From: Girardinichthys multiradiatus
Lineage: Eukaryota; Chordata; Actinopteri; Cyprinodontiformes; Goodeidae
NCBI RefSeq assembly: GCF_021462225.1
Contig: NC_061812.1
Span: forward strand, 50,337,848-50,401,847
Direction: 5' to 3'
DNA length: 64,000 bases
Within the stretch, counting starts at the first letter, position 1, and every line of letters starts with the position of its first letter. The position numbers and the translations under genes are program-made. Under the pieces are notes generated by a model. It searched no databases. It was not told where the DNA came from and saw nothing but the letters and a program-made list of their open reading frames with translations. Positions 46,346 through 57,898 of the stretch are shown here, one piece after another.

Positions 46346-47543
46346 GTTTGAGTTTAGAACCGACAGACGTATCAGAAGAGAAACTTTGGCATTTAAGTTC
46401 CTGCAGCATGGAACCAGAACTGCTCGTTTCACTTCTGACAGGAACATTTATCCTAAAATCAACAGAATCAACATGACACCAATATGTACAGCATTTCTCA
46501 CTAAATTCACATCATAGCAGAAGACACCAAACCCAGGTTCTGACTGGTTCTTCCAAAGGAACCTTTTTGATCAACACAGGTTCCATCTTTTCACTCACTA
46601 ACTAGTTGAAGCTCCATCATTGAGGTGGTTCTGGGTCTGTTTCAGGAACAGTAAACCCCTGACCACAATCATAAACCTGGATTCTTTCAAAATCCAGCAG
46701 AACCATGCCTCAGAGCTCCAGAAGCTTCAGCTCCTCTCATCTTTCTGCTAGTTTTCCTTTCAGCTGTGTGCTGGAAGGTTCTGTATGTCTGCACAGCTTC
46801 AGAACTGCATCCTTCATCTCAATGTTCTGCTGTGTAACTGTAATTTGAAATCAGAACCATCATCTTAAAGTAATTTAATCAGCACTTCTAGAACGCAGTC
46901 AAGTTGTCAGAGAGATAAGCTTCTCTATCCTGAAGGTTGTGAGCAGCAGGAATAAGCTGAAGGAATCCTGAGAACTCAGAGAGCTTCATATTCATGTGAA
47001 CTGAAAAGGATGTCATAATGTCATCTGACAATGAGACAGAATCAGAACCCTGTTTCCCCTGCAGTGAACTAACAGCCCACATTTCAACAGGATTGTCCTA
47101 CCCCAACATGTCAGGAATCAAACTAAGGGACAGGAAGATCTAAAGTGTTGTCTAATGTCTTCTGATTTGTCCACTTTGAAAAGATTGAGCATCTTAAAAC
47201 GGTTCCAACTGAGAGTATGAGTGCTTCTGGTCCCCAGTTGGACCTGTCCTTGTCATTCTGGCAGTGTAAGGGAACCAGGAGCTAGATGATGACATTTGAT
47301 CAACATGTTGAAGCTGTGAAGAACTGCAGCAGCAGCTTGAACATGGTGTTAAATGCTGGTTGAGTCAGTCTGCAGATTTCTGCCGGGTCTCCTGTTCACA
47401 CTGAGCACTTTCTCACCAACAGTCAGTTCTGCTGCTGATTGGACACACAGCAAAGACAACACTGTTTCTGTTTAGTAGAGATATGGGACACATTTCAGAC
47501 TGGAATCAGTCCAAAATGTTTGACCTTTATCCAGTCAAAGAAA

Positions 47544-47938
47544 ATGTCCTCAGAACTGCTGCTACTGTCAGTCCGCCCAACTCATCTTGTCTCTTGTTGT
47601 CCTCTCAGTCCCACAACAGGTGGAGGTGGATTCAGATGTGGAGTCTGTCTTGCTGCCCTGCAGAACCATAGTTCACCTGCTAGAAGATGCTAAAGTGGAG
47701 TGGAAGGACAGCAAAGACAGGAAGGTCCATGTGTATGAGAATGGTTCTGATCAGCCTGAAGAACAGAACCTGTTATACAGAAACAGAACCAAGATGAATG
47801 AAGACCTGCTGAGAACTGGAGACCTCAGTCTGACTATTAAACGTCCCACAGATGGAGGCAGTAACATCTACACCTGCAGTGTCTACAGCAGAGTGGGAGA
47901 CATCCTGATGAGGAAACAAGTTGATCTCCAGGTCAAAG
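47544..47938 (+). CDS. Unit C: V-set exon, leader frameshifted
   Basis: The V exon proper is 47609-47938 (CTCTCAG|TCCCACAA to AAA G|GTCAGT), 110 residues and open. It keeps both cysteines ([11 protein letters not shown] and IYTCSVYS), [11 protein letters not shown] and NRT sequons, and [16 protein letters not shown]. It has an extra codon giving VPQQVEV. The upstream ATG leader ([14 protein letters not shown]) carries four extra bases relative to A, B and F and so is out of frame with the V domain. The exon could be used only through its splice acceptor, unless the unit is a pseudogene. Confidence 0.75.
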
Positions 47939-49483
47939 GTCAGTGGTTTAATCTGATGTTGTTGTATTTTTCCTATCATCTGATTAATTGTGATCAATAG
48001 TGACCAGAGGCTCATTAGTAGGTGAAAGTGAAATATTTGAATTTCAGAGTCAACGTAAATGTGATGTAATGAGTGCAGCATGTTTCCATGGCAACACATT
48101 AGAATGAGTGAAGATGAGTAACCAGTGCAGGAGACAGAGGTCCAGTCCAGACAGGGACCAGTTTTCAGATCCAAGATTTCATCACTTCTCCTGACAAACA
48201 CTAATCTGATCAATGGAAGCATTGGTGGGACTGAAGAAGCAGCTGAATGCTTTGACTCTGGACCATTTTCACTGGTGGAGAAACAGGTTTGTGTTCAGAA
48301 CCGACAGACGGATCGGAAGAGAAACATCAGCAAATACGTTCCTGCAGTATGGAACCAAAACTGCTGGTTTCACATCTGACAGGAACATTTATCCTGAAAT
48401 CAGCAGAACCAACATCAAAACATGATTTGCAGCATTTCTCACTAACTTCACATGATAGCAGAAGACACTAAGCCCAGGTTCTGACTGGTTCTTCGAAAAG
48501 AATCACTTGGATCAGCACATGTTCCATCTTTTCTTTCACTAACTAGTTGGATCTCCACCAGGGAGCATGTTCTGGTTCTGTTTCAGCAACTTTTAACCTT
48601 TGACCATCATCAGAAACCTGGATTCTTCCAGAACCCTGCAGAACCATGCCTCAGAGGTCCAGAACATTCAGCTCCTCTCACCTCTCAGCCAGTTCCCTGT
48701 CAGCTGTGTGTTGGAAGGTTCTGTATGTCTGCACAGCTTCAGAACCACATCCTTCATCTCAATGTTCTGCTGTGTAACTGTAATTTGAAATCAGGACCAT
48801 CATCTTAAAGTAATTTAATCAGCACTTCTAGAACCCAGTCAAGTTGTCAGAGAGATAAGCTTCTCTATCCTGAAGGTTGTGAGCAACAGGAATAAGCTGA
48901 AGGAATCCTGAGAACTCAGAGAGCTTCATATTCATGTGAACTGAAAAGGACGTCATAATGTCATCTGACAATGAGACAGAATCAGAACCCTGTTTCCCCT
49001 GCAGTGAACTAACAGCCCACATTTCAACAGGATTGTCCTACCCCAACATGTCAGGAATCAAACTAAGGGACAGGAAGATCTAAAGTGTTGTCTAATGTCT
49101 TCTGATTTGTCCACTTTGAAAAGATTGAGCATCTTAAAACGGTTCCAACTGAGAGTATGAGTGCTTCTGGTCCCCAGTTGGACCTGTCCTTGTCATTCTG
49201 GCAGTGTAAGGGAACCAGGAGCTAGATGATGACATTTGATCAACATGTTGAAGCTGTGAAGAACTGCAGCAGCAGCTTGAACATGGTGTTAAATGCTGGT
49301 TGAGTCAGTCTGCAGATTTCTGCCGGGTCTCCTGTTCACACTGAGCACTTTCTCACCAACAGTCAGTTCTGCTGCTGATTGGACACACAGCAAAGACAAC
49401 ACTGTTTCTGTTTAGTAGAGATATGGGACACATTTCAGACTGGAATCAGTCCAACATGTTTGACCTTTATCCAGTCAAAGAAA
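47939..49483. other. Interval between V exons of units C and D
   Basis: No membrane, C-set or cytoplasmic exon found. A block at about 48120-48420 (GAGGTCCAGTCCAGAC to CAGAACCAACATC) is conserved in all units and open in two plus frames, without a recognisable domain. Confidence 0.4.
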
Positions 49484-49875
49484 ATGTCCTCAGAACTGCT
49501 GCTACTGTCAGTCTGCCCAACTCATCTTGTCTCTTGTTGTCCTCTCAGTCCCACAGGTGGCAGTGGATTCAGGGGTGGAGTCTGTCTTGCTTCCCAGCAG
49601 AACCATAGTTCATCTGCTAGAAGATGCTAAAGTGGAGTGGAAGGACAGCAAAGACAGGAAGGTCCATGTGTATGAGAATGGTTCTGATCAGCCTGAAGAC
49701 CAGGACCAGTTTTACAGAAACAGAACCAAGATGAATGAAGACCTGCTGAGAACTGGAGACCTCAGTCTGACTCTTAAACACCTCACAGATGGAGACAGTA
49801 ACATCTACACCTGCAGTGTCTACAGCAGGGAGAGAGACATCCTGATGAGGAAACAAGTTGATCTCCAGGTCAAAG
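49484..49875 (+). CDS. Unit D: V-set exon lacking first Cys, leader frameshifted
   Basis: The V exon proper is 49549-49875, 109 residues and open. It reads [19 protein letters not shown]: the B-strand Cys is Ser, as in unit A. VEWKDSKD matches unit C, while [20 protein letters not shown] matches unit E. The leader ATG at 49484 has the same +4 shift as unit C. The mixture of A-like and C-like stretches suggests gene conversion between units. Confidence 0.72.
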
Positions 49876-51421
49876 GTCAGTGGTTTAAATCTGATGTTGT
49901 TGTATTTTTCCTATCATCTGATTAATTGTGATCAATAGTGACCAGAGGCTCATTAGTAGGTGAAAGTGAAATATTTGAATTTCAGAGTCAACGTAAATGT
50001 GATGTAATGAGTGCAGCATGTTTCCATGGCAACACATTAGAATGAGTGAAGATGAGTAACCAGTGCAGGAGACAGAGGTCCAGTCCAGACAGGGACCAGT
50101 TTTCAGATCCAAGATTTCATCACTTCTCCTGACAAACACTAATCTGATCAATGGAAGCATTGGTGGGACTGAAGAAGCAGCTGAATGCTTTGACTCTGGA
50201 CCATTTTCACTGGTGGAGAAACAGGTTTGTGTTCAGAACCGACAGACGGATCGGAAGAGGGACATCTGCATTTAAGTTCCTTCAGCATGGAACCAGAACT
50301 GCTTGTTTCACATTTGACAGGAACATTTGTCCTGGATCCAAAAGAACCAACATCATACCATGATTTGCAGCATGTCTCATTAACTTCACATTATAGTAGA
50401 CGAAATCAGGCCCAGGTTCTGACTGGTTCTTCGAAAAGAACCACTTGGATCAGCACATGTTCCGTCTTTTCTTTCACTAACTAGTTGGATCTCCACCAGG
50501 GAGCCTGCTCTGGTTCTGTTTCAGCAACTTTTAACCCTTGACCGTCATCAGAAACCTGGATTCTTCCAGAACCCTGCAGAACCATGCCTCAGAGGTCCAG
50601 AACATTCAGCTCCTCTCACCTCTCAGCCAGTTCCCTGTCAGCTGTGTGTTGGAAGGTTCTGTATGTCTGCACAGCTTCAGAACCGCATCCTTCATCTCAA
50701 TGTTCTGCTGTGTAACTGTAATTTGGAATCAGAACCATCATCTTAAAGTAATTTAATCAGCACTTCTAGAACCCAGTCAAGTTGTCAGAGAGATAAGCTT
50801 CTCTATCCTGAAGGTTGTGAGCAACAGGAATAAGCTGAAGGAATCCTGAGAACTCAGAGAGCTTCATATTCATGTGAACTGAAAAGGATGTCATAATGTC
50901 ATCTGACAATGAGACAGAATCAGAACCCTGTTTCCCCTGCAGTGAACTAACAGCCCACATTTCAACAGGATTGTCCTACCCCAACATGTCAGGAATCAAA
51001 CTAAGGGACAGGAAGATCTAAAGTGTTGTCTAATGTCTTCTGATTTGTCCACTTTGAAAAGATTGAGCATCTTAAAACGGTTCCAACTGAGAGTATGAGT
51101 GCTTCTGGTCCCCAGTTGGACCTGTCCTTGTCATTCTGGCAGTGTAAGGGAACCAGGAGCTAGATGATGACATTTGATCAACATGTTGAAGCTGTGAAGA
51201 ACTGCAGCAGCAGCTTGAACATGGTGTTAAATGCTGGTTGAGTCAGTCTGCAGATTTCTGCCGGGTCTCCTGTTCACACTGAGCACTTTCTCACCAACTG
51301 TCAGTTCTGCTGCTGATTGGACACACAGCAAAGACAACACTGTTTCTGTTTAGTAGAGATATGGGACACATTTCAGACTGGAATCAGTCCAACATGTTTG
51401 ACCTTTATCCAGTCAAAGAAA
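49876..51421. other. Interval between V exons of units D and E
   Basis: It is near-identical to the C-D interval. No additional exon is recognisable. Confidence 0.4.
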
Positions 51422-51816
51422 ATGTCCTCAGAACTGCTGCTACTGTCAGTCCGCCCAACTCATCTTGTCTCTTGTTGTCCTCTCAGTCCCACAACAGGTG
51501 GAGGTGGATTCAGATGTGGAGTCTGTCTTGCTTCCCAGCAGAACCATAGTTCACCTGCTAGAAGATGCTAAAGTGGAGTGGAGGGACAGCAGAGACAGGA
51601 AGGTCCATGTGTATGAGAATGGTTCTGATCAGCCTGAAGAACAGGACCAGTTTTACAGAAACAGAACCAAGATGAATGAAGACCTGCTGAGAACTGGAGA
51701 CCTCAGTCTGACTCTTAAACACCTCACAGATGGAGACAGTAACATCTACACCTGCAGTGTCTACAGCAGGGAGAGAGACATCCTGATGATGAAACAAGTT
51801 GGTCTCCAGGTCAAAG
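51422..51816 (+). CDS. Unit E: V-set exon lacking first Cys, leader frameshifted
   Basis: The V exon proper is 51487-51816, 110 residues and open. Its 5' end is C-like ([13 protein letters not shown]), but then VLLPSRT has Ser in place of the B-strand Cys and [10 protein letters not shown] is A-like. It ends [20 protein letters not shown] and [11 protein letters not shown], the last shared with unit F. The leader ATG at 51422 is out of frame by the same +4 bases. It is the clearest mosaic of the set. Confidence 0.72.
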
Positions 51817-52751
51817 GTCAGTGGTTTAATCTGATGTTGTTGTATTTTTCCTATCATCTGATTAATTGTGATCAATAGTGACCAGAGGCTCATTAGTAGG
51901 TGAAAGTGAAATATTTGAGTTTCAGAGTCAACGTAAATGTGATGTAATGAGTGCAGCATGTTTCCATGGCAACACATTAGAATGAGTGAAGATGAGTAAC
52001 CAGTGCAGGAGACAGAGGTCCAGTCCAGACAGGGACCAGTTTTCAGATCCAAGATTTCATCACTTCTCCTGACAAACACTAATCTGATCAATGGAAGCAT
52101 TGGTGGGACTGAAGAAGCAGCTGAATGCTTTGACTCTGGACCATTTTCACTGGTGGAGAAACAGGTTTGTGTTCAGAACCGACAGACGGATCAGAAGAGA
52201 AACATCAGCAAATACGTTCCTGCAGTATGGAACCAGAACTGCTGGTTTCACATCTGACAGGAACATTTGTCCTGAAATCAGCAGAACTAACATCAAATCA
52301 AGATTTGCAGCCTTTCTCACTAACTTCACAAAATAGCAGACGAAATCAGGCCCAGTGTCTGACTGGTTCTTCCAAAGGAATCGTTTGGATCAGGACAGGT
52401 TCCATCTTTTCTCTAACTAGTTGGACTTCCAACAGGAAGCTGGTTCTGGTTCTGTTTCAGGAACATTTCACCCCTGACCATCATCAGAAACCTTGATTGT
52501 ATCAGAATCCAGCAGAACAATGCCTCAGAGGTCTGGAGGCTTCAGCTCTTCTCACCTTTCTGCTAGTTTTCCTGTCAGCTATGTGCTGAAAGGTTCTGTA
52601 TGTCTGCACACTTGCAGAACCACATCTCAACATCTCAATGTTCTGCTTTATAACTGTAATCTGGGATCAGAATCATTCTCTTAAATATTTTTATCCACAC
52701 TTCCAGAACCCAGTCAGGTTGTCAGAGCGAGAAGCTTCTACACTGAAGGTT
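51817..52751. other. Downstream part of unit E and start of unit F
   Basis: Homologous to the other unit intervals up to GCTTCTACACTGAAGGTTG, where an L2 LINE interrupts unit F. No exon seen. Confidence 0.45.
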
Positions 52752-54088
52752 GAATTCAATTCAGTTTTATTTATATAGCGCTAATTCACAACACATGCCG
52801 TTTGAAGGCACTTTACAAAATCAATTCAATCAAATCATTACATTACCATACATTCCAATTAATCCTAACTATGAAACACTGCAGTCAGATTAGGTTTATT
52901 ATTCAAATTGGTTAAACGTTTTCTATCTAAGGAAACCCAGCAGATTGCATCATGTCAGTGACTTGTAGCAGTCACTCCTCCTGGATGAGCATGTAGAGAC
53001 AGTGGACAGTCGCTTGCATGGACCTTGCTGCAATCTCTCATACTGAGCATGCATGTAGCGACAGTGGAGAGGAAAACACCCTATTAGCAGTAGCTCCGAC
53101 GATACCCCCCTCCAGTAAGGTGCCACAGTTAAACACAGAGCCAGGTAAGATGTAGCTTTTAGAAAGAGAAAAACATAGAGAACACATGGTCAAAAGCTGA
53201 AATAACAACAAAAAATGCACCATTGGAGAGTAGCAAGAGAATGTAGCGGAGAGAGTAAAAGTGGTCATTATGTCTTCCAGCAGCCTAAGCCTATAGCAGC
53301 ATAACTACAGAGATAGCTCAGGATAACCTAAGCCACTCTAACTATAAGTTTTATCAAAAAGGAAAGTTTTAAGCCTAGCCTTAAAAATAGACAGGGTGTC
53401 TGCCTCACGGACTAAAACTGGGAGCTGGTTCCACAGGAGAGGAGCCTGAAAACTAAAGGATCTGCCTCTCATTCTACTTCTAGAGACTCTAGGAACCACC
53501 AGTAAACCTGCAGTCTGAGAACAAAATGCCCTGTTAGGAACATATGGACCAATCAGATCTCTGATGTATGATGGAGCTAGATCATTAAGGGCTTTATATG
53601 TGAGGAGGAGAATTTTAAATTCTATTCTGGATTTAAAAGGGAGCCAATGAAGGGAAGCTAAAATAGGAGAAATATGATCTCTCTTTTTAATTTTCATCAG
53701 AGCTCTTGCTGCAGCATTTTGAATCAGCTGAAGGTTTTTAACTGCATATTGTTGACATTCTGATAGTAAAGAATTACAATAGTCCAGCCTTGAAGTAACA
53801 AATGCATGGACTAGTTTTTCAGCATCACTCCTGGACAGGATATTTCTAATTTTGGCAATGTTCCGAAGATGAAAGAAGGAAATCCTAGAAACCTGTTTAA
53901 TATGGGATTTAAATGACATGTCCTGGTCAAAAATAACACCAAGGTTTTTTACTTTATTACTGGAGGTCAATTTAATGCCATCCAGGTTAAGTGATTGACT
54001 AAGCAGTTTCTTTTTCAAAGATTCCAGTCCAAAGACGACAACTTCTGTGTTGTCTGAATTTAGAAGCAGAAAATTTAAAGTCATCCAA
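52752..54088 (-). mobile_element. 5'-truncated L2-type LINE inserted in unit F
   Basis: The 3' tail in reverse orientation starts AATTCAATTCAGTTTTATTT and TATAGCGCTAATTCAC. The minus strand has a 248-codon open frame (54084-53338) with the reverse transcriptase C-terminal region: NSDNTEVVVFG, VKNLGVIFDQDMSFKSHIK, HAFVTSRLDYCNSLL, IQNAAARALM, LASLHWLPFKSRIEFKIL and a WNQLPVLVREADTLSIFK end. The active site lies 5' of the truncation. The insertion interrupts the ~1.9-kb unit, which resumes after 54940. Confidence 0.85.
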
Positions 54089-54400
54089 GTGTCTTTTATA
54101 CAGATAACGAGTTCAAACAGGTGCAGTTAATACAGGCAATGATTGGAGAACCGCAAGGCTTCTTAAAGAAGAACTAACAGGCGTATGAGACCCAGGATTC
54201 TTACTGGTTGTTAGGTGATCAAATACTTATATCATGCAATAAAATGCTAATTAATTACCTAAAAATCACACAACGTGATTTTCTAGACTTCACATTCACA
54301 TGTGAAGAGTATCTATGATGCAATTTAAGACGTCAACATGCTTTGCATGTGGGAAAACCTGCAAAATCGTCCGTGTATCAAATACTTGTTCTCCCCACTG
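54086..54400. mobile_element. Tc1-like element fragment
   Basis: It begins CAAGTGTCTTTTATACAGAT and ends ATCAAATACTTGTTCTCCCC followed by ACTG and TA. Both strings belong to a widespread fish Tc1 family (subterminal and terminal repeat). The transposase is deleted. Confidence 0.75.
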
Positions 54401-54945
54401 TATTTGTAATTCAAATTTTTTCATGTCAGATTTAGATTTGTTTTTTTGTTTTTGTTTTTCCTGTTATAGGGGTGTCATGTTTCTCATGTCTTCATTAATG
54501 TTTGTTGTTTTCTTAAAAAGCAATAAAACAATAAGAAAGAAAGTAAAAAAATAATAGAAACAACAAGAATGGCAGCGAAAACGGAGAACATACCATATAA
54601 ACATTACTTTTCAAAAACACACTAAACACTCATTGTATTACTACTTGTTTCCGTTGCACTGGTGGATGCGGAACATGTGCAAATAAAAACATTGTTCATT
54701 CCATTGCTCTTGCATGGACTCACTTTCTCTTTTTTCTCTTTTTGCATTAGAAGGTACACTGCACAGCTCAACAAGTTCTGCTGCCTTGCTTCCAAGTTTT
54801 ACCCCATGTTGAGTAACGCCCACTGTTGATGACTCATGCTTGGTTTCCAAAACTGGCAGAAATGTGCGTCAGTGCTAAACAAAACACCAAAGTTCAAAGG
54901 CACCCGAACCGAATCGGTTCAAGAACGGGAGTTCCTTCAGTGGAA
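54401..54945. other. Unassigned insertion-derived sequence
   Basis: Not part of the unit and not recognised. The end (CCCGAACCGAATCGGTTCAAG) hints at another short non-autonomous DNA transposon. Confidence 0.3.
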
Positions 54946-55195
54946 AAATACTTAGAGAGCTTCATGTTCATGTGGACTGAAAAGGAGGTCATCATGTCCT
55001 TTGACAATGAGACAGAACTAGAACCCTGTTTTCCATGCAGGGAACTAACAGGCCTCATTTCAACTGGATATTCCTTCCTCAGCATGTCAGGAATCAAATT
55101 AGGGGACAGCATGATCTGAGGTGTTGCTTCATTTCTTCTGATTGTTCCACTTTGGAATCAGTCCAACATGTTGGACCCTCATCCAGGCAAAGAAA

Positions 55196-55580
55196 ATGTC
55201 CTCAGAGCTGCTGCTGCTGTCTGTCCAATTCATCTTGTTCTTTGTTGTCCTCTCAGTCCCACAGGTGGAAGTGGACTCAGAGGTGGAGTCTGTCCTGCTG
55301 CCCTGCAGAACTACAGTTCAACTGCCTGAAAATGCTAAAGTGGAGTGGATGGTTGGGTATATGAAAGTCCATGTGTATGAGAACGGTTCTGATCAGCCTA
55401 TAGAACAGGACCAGTTTTACAGAAACAGAACCAAGATGAATGAAGACCTGCTGAGAACTGGTGACCTCAGTTTGACTCTGAAATACCTCACAGATGGAGA
55501 CAGTAACATCTACACCTGCAGTATCTACAGCAGGGAGCAAGACATCCTGATGATGAAACAAGTTGGTCTCCAGGTCAAAG
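55196..55580 (+). CDS. Unit F: leader-like segment plus V-set exon
   Basis: ATG at 55196 opens [20 protein letters not shown] in frame with the V domain. The V exon proper is 55257-55580 (CTCTCAG|TCCCACAG to AAA G|GTCAGT), 108 residues. Both cysteines are kept ([11 protein letters not shown] and [11 protein letters not shown]). [18 protein letters not shown] is one codon shorter than in other units, and [19 protein letters not shown] is conserved. Its 5' flank is disrupted by the LINE/Tc1 insertion, but the TTTGGAATCAGTCCAACATG stretch before the ATG remains. It is one of the two A-F units (with B) intact for both leader frame and cysteines. Confidence 0.82.
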
Positions 55581-56035
55581 GTCAGTGGTTTGAATTTGAT
55601 GTAGTTGTATTTTTCCTATCATCTGATTAATTGTGATCAATAGTGACCAGAGGCTCATTAGAAGGTGAAAGTGAAATGTTTGAGTTTCAGAGTCAACGTA
55701 AATGTGCTGTAACGAGTGCAGCATGTTTCCATAGCAACACATTAGAATGATTGAAGATGAGTAACCCATGTAGGGAACAGAGGTTCAGTCCAGAAAATGG
55801 AAGCATTGGTGGGACTGAAGAACCAGCTGAACGCTTTGACTCTGGACCATTTCCACTGGTGGAGACACAGGTTTGTGTTCAGAACCAACAGACAGATCAG
55901 AAGAGAAACATCAGCATTTACGTTCCTGCAGCATGTAACCAGAACTGCTGGTTTCAGTACAGGAACATTTGTCCTGAAATCAGCAGAACCAACATTAAAC
56001 CAAGATTTGCAGCATGTCCCACTAACTTCACATGA
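55581..56035. other. Downstream block of unit F
   Basis: Contains the conserved post-V sequence (GACCAGAGGCTCATTAG) and the ~300-bp block ending CTAACTTCACATGATA. No exon recognised. Confidence 0.45.
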
Positions 56036-56970
56036 TAAAATAGAAATATCCTTTATTGTCCCACAGTGGGTAAATTCTGGTATCAGTGGCAAAGTGAAAG
56101 GTAAATGGAAGCATGCAGATTCACACTCATGTAAGAAATATAAAAATAACAAATAAGAATAATAGTCTCTACAGTAAGGACAAATTTACAACATAAGAAA
56201 ATAATACTCTACAGTTATTAAAAATAGCATCCCCAGATAAAATGAAACATGCAACTGAGTAGAATAATTTTGTACAACATATGCATGTATATTTTTACAT
56301 AAAAACAACAGCAGAGTATTTAAAATGAATGGAAAATCTTTACAATAACAGCAGGGTTGTAAAGACTTGAGTTTGTTGGGAGCAGTGATAAGGCTTATCT
56401 AACCTGCTTTCACTCAGCTGTAGACATACTACACTATAGAAGATGGCAGATGGCACCACAGAATCAAAATAGGTTTTCAGGAGCTCCCTAGCACTCAAAA
56501 AATTCTTAGAGACTGCTCCTTGCATACTGTGGGCCGCCAGTGAGGTAGTCCAGTATCCACTTTGACAGATAATGGTCCACGCCTGACCACACCAACCTAT
56601 CCCTTAGAAGTCCAGGGTGGGTGGTATTAAAAGCACAGGAGGAATAAAAGAAAATGATCCTCCCAGAGCTTCCAGGCTTCTCCAGGTGGGTCGGAGCTCG
56701 GTGCAGGAGGTGGATGAACTGCAGCGGAACCAATGAAGACCTCACCAGGGGAATGAAGGTGTTTGAGGTCAGTGCTACCGGCCTGTAGCGGCCGAAGTCC
56801 TTTGGATGTGTGTTCTTAGGGACTGGTACCACACACGAGACTTTCCACAACTGTGGTACTTTACCCACCTTGAGGCTCATATTGAACATGTATCCCATGA
56901 TTCCACACAGTTGGTCTGCGCAGCAACTAAGGAGCCTGTAGCTGATGCTATACAGACCTGCAATCATACC
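56036..56970 (-). pseudogene. LINE 3' half: reverse transcriptase fragment and tail
   Basis: The tail (AAATATCCTTTATTGTCCCA on the plus strand) lies at 56040. Minus-strand coding blocks are MSLKVGKVPQLWKVSCVVPV, DFGRYRPVALTSN, the motif A region (IIFFYSSCAFNTTHPGLLRD), SKWILDYLTGGPQYARSS and, in another frame, VVPSAIFYSVVC. It is close to the fragment at 16125. Internal gaps remove motifs B and C. Confidence 0.75.
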
Positions 56971-57898
56971 CCTCTTTATTTAATTTAATTAAATTCAGTT
57001 TATTTATGTAGCGCCAATTCACAACACATGTCGTCTCAAGGCACTTCACAACAGTCAGGTTCATACATTCCAATTAGTCCTAACTATTGAACAGTGCAGT
57101 CAGATTCAGTTATTTATTCAAATTGGATAAAAAGTTTTTCTGTATAAGGAAACCCAGCAGATTGCATCCAGTCAGTGACTTGCAGCATTCACTCCTCCTG
57201 GATGAGCATGTAGAGACAGTGGACAGTCAATGGCGTTGACTTTGCAGCAATCCCTCATACTGAGCATGTATGTAGCGACAGTGGAGAGGAAAAACTCCCT
57301 TTTAACAGGAAGAAACCTCCAACAGAACCAGAACCAGGTTCAGAGTGAGCGGCCATCTGCCACAACCGACTGGGGGTGTGACAGAACAGAGCAGAGACAC
57401 AAAGAGAACAAAGAAGGACTGATCCAGGAGTACTTTCTATGGGAAGGAAAAGTAAATGTTAATGGATGTAGCTCCTTTAGTTGTTTCACCTACAAAGAAA
57501 GAACAGATTAACTCTGAGCCAGTTTTCAAGGTTAGAGTCTGAAAGAGAGCACATAGAGTTAGTCACAGTAAAACATCAGTCAGTTGCCATGTCTAGGAGA
57601 GAGAAAGGGTTAAACACTAAGAGACAGGGCCATGTGGATCATCTGTAGAAGGTGAGCATTAAGTTGTTCCCAGCAGAAGCTTGGACGATGCCCCTCTCCA
57701 GGAAGGTGTCACAGGTAGACACAGAGTCAGGCCAGGTGTAGCTTCAGGAAGAGAAAAGAGACAGAACAGAAGTTAAAAGCTGAAATAACAGCAAATAATG
57801 CAAAATTGGAGAGTAGTGTGAGAATGTAGCGAAGAGGGTGAAAGTGGTCATTATGTCCTCCAGCAGCCTAAGCCTATAGCAGCATAACTACAGAGATA

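Larger units (their letters stand above)
46350..52170 (+). repeat. Three tandem ~1.94-kb duplicated units (C, D, E)
   Basis: Equivalent landmarks recur with spacings of 1,940 and 1,938 bases: leader ATG at 47544, 49484 and 51422; V exons at 47609, 49549 and 51487; the upstream block with AGATAAGCTTCTCTATCC. Long stretches are identical by eye, so the duplications are recent. Each unit contains one V exon, a CCAAT-like TGATTGGACACACAG box before the ATG, and a ~350-bp conserved downstream block. Units A, B and F are older relatives. Confidence 0.92.

Noticed and set aside
46888..50960. Identical 64-codon minus-strand frames in units C, D and E (46888-47082, 48828-49022, 50766-50960)
   Set aside because: Identity follows from recent duplication; there is no start context or domain, and units A and F do not keep the same frame.
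46350..52170. CRISPR-like or satellite array
   Set aside because: The repeat unit is ~1.94 kb and contains an exon; it is a segmental tandem duplication.
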